Shown piece by piece: positions 29,095 through 35,139 of a stretch of 35,139 nt of DNA (the stretch's first letter is position 1; each line of letters starts with the position of its first letter). The DNA comes from an uncultured Alphaproteobacteria bacterium (GTDB lineage: Bacteria; Pseudomonadota; Alphaproteobacteria; Rhizobiales; JACESI01): NCBI GenBank assembly GCA_938034375.1, contig CALHLB010000124.1, forward strand, positions 1 through 35,139. The letters run 5' to 3'. Both the position numbers and the translations under genes were made by a program. Below the pieces are notes generated by a model, which did not search any database, was not told where the DNA came from, and worked only from the letters and a program-made list of their open reading frames with translations.

Positions 29095-31425
29095 ATGCAT
29101 TTTACCCTCTTGAAACAAAAACAGGCAGTGAGATTGTTTAAGCCATTTTCCGGCTTAAAAAGGCTACGCTTGTCCCTTGTGTCACTGCTTACAGCCGGCA
29201 CAATACTCTCTAGCCCTGCCTATAGCCAACAGATTTTTGAATCGGCCAGTAGTCCGCAAGCTCAAACAGATATCAAACCAGAAGACCGCCTGTTACTGGA
29301 CGCGGATACCTTAAGTTTTGATAGTAACAGAAATATTGTTACCGTTCAGGGCAATGTGCAAGTGTTTTTTGCAGGCAACACACTTGAAGCAGATAAAGTT
29401 GTTTACGACCGCGCTAATGATAAAATTACGGCAATCGGAAAGGTTCGAATTATAGAGCCATCGGGAAATATACTCCGTACAGAAGAAATTGAACTCAGTG
29501 AGGATTTCCGTGAAGGTTTTGCACAATCACTCCAAATTGATAGCGTAGATAATACATTTTTCGCGGCAAGAGAGGCCAAAAGAACCAATGGCAATAAAAC
29601 CGTTTTAAAAAATGGGCTTTATTCCGTATGTGCTGTTTGTCGTGTAAAACCTGGGCGTATACCAACATGGCGCATTAAAGCGGAAGAAATCATCATTGAT
29701 GATGAAAAGCATAAAGTAATTTATAAAAATGCCAGCTTTGAATTTCTTGGCGTTCCCATTGCCTATGTTCCACGTTTTTCTCATGTTGACCCGCGTGTCA
29801 AACAGAAAAGCGGCATTTTAAGCCCGAAATTCATCGTTGATAGTGATTTAGGTACCGGCTTTGGTTTACCATATTATTATGCCGTTGATGAAAGCAAAGA
29901 TATAACTTTTACGCCAACCTATTTCACGAAACAAGGCCTTTTGGCAGAGATTGAATGGCGTCAGCGCCTTGCCAATGGTGCCTACACCTTGCAATTAGCC
30001 GGCATCAGGCAGGAAGCGCCGGAAGAGTTTATAGGAGAGCCAGGGGAGCGTGACTTCAGAGGTGGTCTACGTACAACAGGTGATTTTGCGCTGAATGGCC
30101 AATGGAATGCCGGTTGGGATATTTTAGCTCTTTCAGACCGCACATTTGCAGAAGATTATAAACGTCTAACAGACCGCGTAGACCGCTTTACGTCAAATGT
30201 ATTTCTAACCGGTCTTGGCAAAACAAATTATGTTGATATTCGCGGCCAATATTTCAATATTCTGGACGATGATACAAGCACCAGCGGCAATCTTCAAAGC
30301 CAACAAGCCATCGTTCACCCATCAATTGATTATGATGGCATCGTTGAAAAATCGATTGCCGGTGGACAACTTTCCTATAAGACAAATCTAACATCTCTAA
30401 GTCGTATTGATGAAGAAGTAAGCATTGTGAATGGTGAACGCTTTCTAGATGGGGCCTCAGGCACACAAGGCCGCGCATCGGCTGAAGCTGAATGGAAACG
30501 TCAACTCATCGTAAAAGGGGGACATGTTTTCACCCCTTCCCTAACAGTTCGCGCAGATGCCCAGGCCTTTAGTCAAGATGAAGCAACATTCACCTCAATA
30601 CCTGATTCAGATGTCAATGCACGTGGACAAGTGACAGGGGGGCTTGAATGGCGCTATCCACTTCTGGTTCAAAACAAATATTCAAGCCATATATTTGAAC
30701 CAATTGCACAAATTTTTGTTAGTCCAAATGAGACACACACCAACGATTTCCTGAATGAAGATTCACAAACAGTTGTTCTTGATGATACGAACATCTTCCA
30801 GAACAACCGTTTTGCAGGCTTTGACAGGGTTGAAGGCGGCACAAGAGCCAATATTGGCCTAACCCATCAAGCACAATGGACAAGCTGGCTCGCCAGTAAT
30901 TTTCTTATTGGGCAGTCATTTCATCTGGCAGGTAAAAACTCATTTGATGACCAGGGTATTGCCAGTATTTATTCACAAAATGGTCTGAATGAAGACCGTT
31001 CTGATGTTGTTGGCCGATTTGGATTAACAGCACTCGATCATTATAAATTTATTGCCCGCGGCCGATTTGACAACGACTTTGGCGGTCTTAATCGTGGTGA
31101 TTTTATTACCTCTTATGAAGGCTCTATCGTTAATGCCTCTCTTGGTTACACCTTTGTGAATGATGAACCTTTGGACGAGCTGGATCGCAGTTCACAACTT
31201 AATGGTAGCTTGTCTGTTTTGGTGCATCCTTACTGGACCTTTTTCAGTAATGGCCGATATGATTTTGATGACAATCGCTTTGTCAACAATCTTGCTGGCA
31301 TAAAATTTGATGATAACCAGCTCAGCCTTAGTCTTGCCTTTTTTCAAAATTTTGATGAAGATGGTGACAGGGATGGTGAAGGCTTTTTGCTTAGCCTTAA
31401 TTTAAGAACCTTGGGTGGCTTTTAA
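29095..31425 (+). CDS. lptD: LPS-assembly protein LptD
   Basis: 776 aa; signal peptide, OstA-type N-domain LLLDADTLSFDSNRNIVTVQGNVQVFFAGNTLEADKVVYD, CxxC segment YSVCAVCRVKPG, beta-rich C-terminus. Confidence 0.94.
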   Translation: MHFTLLKQKQAVRLFKPFSGLKRLRLSLVSLLTAGTILSSPAYSQQIFESASSPQAQTDIKPEDRLLLDADTLSFDSNRNIVTVQGNVQVFFAGNTLEADKVVYDRANDKITAIGKVRIIEPSGNILRTEEIELSEDFREGFAQSLQIDSVDNTFFAAREAKRTNGNKTVLKNGLYSVCAVCRVKPGRIPTWRIKAEEIIIDDEKHKVIYKNASFEFLGVPIAYVPRFSHVDPRVKQKSGILSPKFIVDSDLGTGFGLPYYYAVDESKDITFTPTYFTKQGLLAEIEWRQRLANGAYTLQLAGIRQEAPEEFIGEPGERDFRGGLRTTGDFALNGQWNAGWDILALSDRTFAEDYKRLTDRVDRFTSNVFLTGLGKTNYVDIRGQYFNILDDDTSTSGNLQSQQAIVHPSIDYDGIVEKSIAGGQLSYKTNLTSLSRIDEEVSIVNGERFLDGASGTQGRASAEAEWKRQLIVKGGHVFTPSLTVRADAQAFSQDEATFTSIPDSDVNARGQVTGGLEWRYPLLVQNKYSSHIFEPIAQIFVSPNETHTNDFLNEDSQTVVLDDTNIFQNNRFAGFDRVEGGTRANIGLTHQAQWTSWLASNFLIGQSFHLAGKNSFDDQGIASIYSQNGLNEDRSDVVGRFGLTALDHYKFIARGRFDNDFGGLNRGDFITSYEGSIVNASLGYTFVNDEPLDELDRSSQLNGSLSVLVHPYWTFFSNGRYDFDDNRFVNNLAGIKFDDNQLSLSLAFFQNFDEDGDRDGEGFLLSLNLRTLGGF

Positions 31426-31463
31426 TGCCTAAAGATGTTTAGTAACTTTCCATAAATTAGGCA
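31426..31463. other. Inverted repeat between lptD and the surA-like gene
   Basis: TGCCTAA (31426-31432) / TTAGGCA (31457-31463), 24-nt spacer. Confidence 0.5.
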
Positions 31464-31488
31464 CAACAATAAAAGGGCTAGGAAACGG

Positions 31489-32460
31489 ATGGCAAGACAG
31501 TTGAAGAACGCTGCTGTATTTACTTTATATAAAGTCGTACTAACGACAGCTGTTCTAAGCCTTTTCATAATATCAACATCACCAAGTTATGCCCAGTCCA
31601 AGATTGAGATAGCCGTTAATAATGGTATTGTTACAAGCTATCAAATAAGCCAACGCGCCCGTTTTTTGCGCCTTACCGGCTTCAAGGGAGATGCAAGAAA
31701 AGAAGCCAAAAAACAATTGATTAATGAAGAGCTGCAATTTCAAGAAGCAAAACGTGTCGGCTTTTCTTTACCTCAATCTGCTGTTGATAGGGCATTCGGT
31801 AATCTTGCAAAAAACAATAGAACCACATCGGCTGTTTTCAGTCGCGCCCTTCGCCAAAGAGGCGTTAACCCCAAGACCCTGAAAGATCTCATTAAGGCAA
31901 GAATTTTATGGCAAGAAATTGTACGCGCCCGCGCTCGCGCTGAAGGCCAGAGAGAAAAACAAAACCGTGATGTCACCTCCATTCTTTTTAACCGAGATGG
32001 GGATGGAGAAAATAAAACAGTCAAAGAATATACTCTGGAACAAATTGTTTTCATCTTAAACAAAGATGCAAGTAAATCCAAAGCCAATCAACGCCTTAGA
32101 GAAGTAGAAAGTTTTAGACAGTCTAACTCTTCTTGTGAGGGAGCAATTAAGAACGCTCGCAAACTTGCAAAAAGTGGTGTTGTAACAAAATCATTAGGCC
32201 GCTTTACGCCAGCGACCATGACTCCAGAGATTCGTAAAGCGGTAGACAATGCAAAAGATGCTTTATTTACCGCCCCGAAAAGGAGTGTTAATGGCATTGA
32301 GATACTGGCAATTTGCAACACAAGAGAAATTGTTGATAATTCTGGCTCTGATGTTTTAAATTTTGATATAAGTCAATTAAGCACGACAGAACTAAAAGAA
32401 AAATCTGAAAAATGGATGGGAACCCTACGTGATAGAGCCGTTATTCGGCAAGTCAATTAG
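31489..32460 (+). CDS. SurA-like periplasmic chaperone with reduced parvulin region
   Basis: 323 aa; signal peptide, IEIAVNNGIVTSYQISQRARFLRLTG SurA N-domain; located lptD-(this)-pdxA-rsmA. Confidence 0.82.
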   Translation: MARQLKNAAVFTLYKVVLTTAVLSLFIISTSPSYAQSKIEIAVNNGIVTSYQISQRARFLRLTGFKGDARKEAKKQLINEELQFQEAKRVGFSLPQSAVDRAFGNLAKNNRTTSAVFSRALRQRGVNPKTLKDLIKARILWQEIVRARARAEGQREKQNRDVTSILFNRDGDGENKTVKEYTLEQIVFILNKDASKSKANQRLREVESFRQSNSSCEGAIKNARKLAKSGVVTKSLGRFTPATMTPEIRKAVDNAKDALFTAPKRSVNGIEILAICNTREIVDNSGSDVLNFDISQLSTTELKEKSEKWMGTLRDRAVIRQVN

Positions 32461-32505
32461 AGATTAACTTTTATAGTCTTATAATAATTGAAATTTATAG
32501 GACAA

Positions 32506-32529
32506 ATTGATTTATCTTTAAAAATCAAT
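32506..32529. other. Inverted repeat upstream of pdxA
   Basis: ATTGATTT (32506-32513) / AAATCAAT (32522-32529), 8-nt spacer. Confidence 0.45.
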
Positions 32530-32567
32530 ATTCCATTCAAAGTAAAACCATTCGCCTTGCCTTTGAG

Positions 32568-33629
32568 ATGTCAATCATGAATTCATCCGCTCTATCATCA
32601 TGGCCAATACTTGTTTCACTTGGGGAACCTGGCGGTATTGGTCCTGAAATTGTTATGCGAATCTGGCAGAATAGATTCAAAAATAATACCTGCCCCTTTA
32701 TTTACTTGGCAAACCAAGATTTTCTCAATAAGAGAGCGCAGGATTTAAAGCTCAATATTAATATAATAACATTAAAAGACATTCCAAAAACCAGAGAATT
32801 GACGACCGTTTTCACGAATTTTTTGCCTATTTTGGATATAGGCCCCCTTAAAGACACGCCGGGTAATGCTGACGCAGAAAACGGTCCTCTCGTTTTAAAG
32901 GCGATAAAGACCGCAGTAGAACTCATTCATCAACAAAAGGCTTCTGCGTTGGTAACAGCACCTATTAACAAAAAGTCTTTATATGATTGTGGTTTCGACC
33001 ATCCAGGGCATACAGAATATCTAGGGGAGCTTTCAAAACTTTGGGGTGGTGGCCCCAAAAGAGCTATTATGATGTTAGCTGGCCCAGAACTACGTACAAT
33101 TCCAGCAACGGTTCATATTCCACTAAAAGAAGTTGCCGCCTCTTTGAATAGCAATAATCTTTTAGAGCTCTTTTTAATCAGCCATAAAGAAATGCAAATG
33201 CGTTTTGGTATAAAAAGTCCAAGAATAGTTGTAACCGGCCTTAACCCCCATGCAGGTGAGCAGGGCAGCATGGGCAAGGAAGATGATGAAATTATATTGC
33301 CAGCAATAGAAAAAGCACAAAAAGCAGGATTGGACATAAAAGGCCCCCTACCCGCAGACACACTTTTTCATGCAAGAAAGCGAAAAGACTATGATGTCGC
33401 CATTGCCATGTATCATGACCAAGCCCTACTACCAGTCAAAACCATCGCTTTTGATGAGACAGTTAACGTAACCCTTGGCCTTCCCTTTATCAGAACTTCA
33501 CCAGACCACGGAACTGCACTTGATATAGCCTCCAAGGGTATAGCGGAACCAAAAAGCATGTTTTCTGCCATTCAAATGGCCCATCAGATGGTGCAACTTT
33601 CTTCAAACGGGCAAGCCTATTATAAATGA
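32568..33629 (+). CDS. pdxA: 4-hydroxythreonine-4-phosphate dehydrogenase
   Basis: 353 aa; [63 protein letters not shown]. Confidence 0.96.
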   Translation: MSIMNSSALSSWPILVSLGEPGGIGPEIVMRIWQNRFKNNTCPFIYLANQDFLNKRAQDLKLNINIITLKDIPKTRELTTVFTNFLPILDIGPLKDTPGNADAENGPLVLKAIKTAVELIHQQKASALVTAPINKKSLYDCGFDHPGHTEYLGELSKLWGGGPKRAIMMLAGPELRTIPATVHIPLKEVAASLNSNNLLELFLISHKEMQMRFGIKSPRIVVTGLNPHAGEQGSMGKEDDEIILPAIEKAQKAGLDIKGPLPADTLFHARKRKDYDVAIAMYHDQALLPVKTIAFDETVNVTLGLPFIRTSPDHGTALDIASKGIAEPKSMFSAIQMAHQMVQLSSNGQAYYK

Positions 33630-34456
33630 TTGATACTCTCCCCCCGCTTCGCGATGTGATGATGCGCCATGATTTAATGCCGAAAAAATCATTGGGACAA
33701 AACTTCATTTTAGACTTGAATCTCACAAGTAAAATTGCTCTATCAGCTGGCTCACTTAAGGGGCATCATGTTGTAGAAATTGGCCCTGGCCCTGGCGGGT
33801 TAAGTCGCGCCATTCTTGCCGCTGGTGCAAAACATTTAACTGTTATTGAGCATGATAGAAGGTGCCTCTCAGCCCTAAAGGAAATTCAGGACCATTATCC
33901 AGATCGTCTAACAATTATAGAAGGCGATGCCCTTGAAATTGAATATAATAACTTGTTGCCCATAGGCGGAAAAGCACGCTTGATTGCTAATCTACCATAT
34001 AATATTGCCACCCCTCTTTTAACAGGTTGGTTAAAAAGTGAACCGTGGCCCACCTGGTATTCTTCCATGACCTTAATGTTTCAGCGAGAAGTGGCAGAAC
34101 GTATTGTTGCAAAGCCAACAGAAAAGCACTATGGCAGACTGGCTATAATTGCAGGATGGCGCTGTTATTCTTCCATTTTATTTGATATTTCACCAAAAGC
34201 CTTTACGCCGCCGCCGAAAGTAACATCATCGGTTGTATATTTAAAACCGATTGAAAAACCGCTTGCCTGTGAAGCTAAGGCTTTAGAGCGTGTAACAGCA
34301 GCAGCTTTCCAGCAAAGGCGAAAAATGCTTCGGGCCAGTTTAAAATCTGTTTTTCAAAATCCAATAGATATGCTGAACATGCTCAATATCGAACCAACAG
34401 CAAGAGCAGAGACCCTCTCAGTTGAAGATTTTATTTTGCTTGCAAATCAGCTTTAA
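33626..34456 (+). CDS. rsmA: 16S rRNA (adenine(1518)-N(6)/adenine(1519)-N(6))-dimethyltransferase
   Basis: 276 aa; [54 protein letters not shown]. Confidence 0.97.
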   Translation: MIDTLPPLRDVMMRHDLMPKKSLGQNFILDLNLTSKIALSAGSLKGHHVVEIGPGPGGLSRAILAAGAKHLTVIEHDRRCLSALKEIQDHYPDRLTIIEGDALEIEYNNLLPIGGKARLIANLPYNIATPLLTGWLKSEPWPTWYSSMTLMFQREVAERIVAKPTEKHYGRLAIIAGWRCYSSILFDISPKAFTPPPKVTSSVVYLKPIEKPLACEAKALERVTAAAFQQRRKMLRASLKSVFQNPIDMLNMLNIEPTARAETLSVEDFILLANQL

Positions 34457-35124
34457 ATTTCATTCTGTGTCTCTTCAATTAAATCTTCATAAAGCTTTCG
34501 GGCTAAGTTCGCGTTTTTTTCCTGTCGCCCCTGCTTCATTCGCTCAGAAGATAATATGGCTTTTACCTGGCCATATGCTTTGTCTAAATCTTCATTCACG
34601 ATCAAATATTCATAATTGGGCCATTGCTCCAATTCACCAACGGCCGTTTTCATACGTCTTAAAATAACCTCATCCGAATCAGTCGCACGTGTTTTGAGGC
34701 GGTTTTTCATCTCTAAAACAGACGGAGGTAAAATAAATAGTGTCGCAATATCATCAGGCAATTTTGCCTTTAATTGCTCTGCTCCTTGCACATCAATATC
34801 AAACAGAACATCACGTCCATGTTCCAACTCATTCTCAACAAATTCCTTTGGTGTTCCATAATAATTCCCGTGAACTTCTGCCCATTCTAAAAATTCTTCA
34901 CCATCGACCATTTTTTGAAATTTATCACGGCTTAAAAAATGATAATGCACGCCATCAACCTCACTAGAGCGACGCTCTCTGGTTGTAGCAGAGACTGAAA
35001 GTTTCAAGTTATCATCTTCTTTCAAGAGAAGATTAGCGATAGTAGATTTCCCTGCCCCTGATGGAGAGGAAATAACAAACATCAATCCACGGCGTTCAGG
35101 GGTGATTTTAGAACTTTCAGCCAT
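34453..35124 (-). CDS. gmk: Guanylate kinase
   Basis: 223 aa; [62 protein letters not shown]. Confidence 0.97.
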   Translation of the reverse strand: MAESSKITPERRGLMFVISSPSGAGKSTIANLLLKEDDNLKLSVSATTRERRSSEVDGVHYHFLSRDKFQKMVDGEEFLEWAEVHGNYYGTPKEFVENELEHGRDVLFDIDVQGAEQLKAKLPDDIATLFILPPSVLEMKNRLKTRATDSDEVILRRMKTAVGELEQWPNYEYLIVNEDLDKAYGQVKAILSSERMKQGRQEKNANLARKLYEDLIEETQNEI

Positions 35125-35139
35125 AATTTTTATTCCACA

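Noticed and set aside
1-35139. CRISPR arrays, transposons, integrases, toxin-antitoxin or phage genes, tRNA/rRNA
   Set aside because: No regularly spaced repeats, transposase/integrase motifs or tRNA-like cloverleaf were seen on either strand; the gene order is that of a conserved core chromosome.

Overview
This 35.1 kb window is low-GC alphaproteobacterial chromosome (gene order looks like Hyphomicrobiales/Rhizobiales). It is mostly conserved housekeeping sequence. No CRISPR array, transposon, prophage, rRNA or tRNA was recognised.

Left to right: two same-strand CSS-motif/EAL cyclic-di-GMP proteins (the first cut by the window edge and missing from the ORF track); aspS; rnd; ppx-ppk; hda; an AI-2E/PerM-type permease; purM-purN; a secreted 4-Cys protein and a DUF1176 protein; a Ca/Na antiporter, pteridine-reductase-like SDR, uvrC, pgsA, moaD, moaE run; ndk; a GST; an ABC-F ATPase; holC; a secreted orphan; pepA; lptF-lptG-lptD-surA-like-pdxA-rsmA; gmk.

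The observations most worth a second look are:
(1) A truncated-by-window CSS-EAL protein with a degenerate EAL motif beside an apparently active paralogue.
(2) A 35-bp palindrome-centred, Fur-box-like element found twice, upstream of the antiporter and upstream of the secreted orphan.
(3) A 269-nt intergenic region rich in inverted repeats before the antiporter.
(4) A promoter geometry predicting a leaderless rnd mRNA.
(5) A Pho-box-like direct repeat upstream of ppk.
(6) A secreted orphan gene inserted between pepA and holC.

No clear new multi-gene system was found. All family calls come from reading motifs by eye, with no database search.
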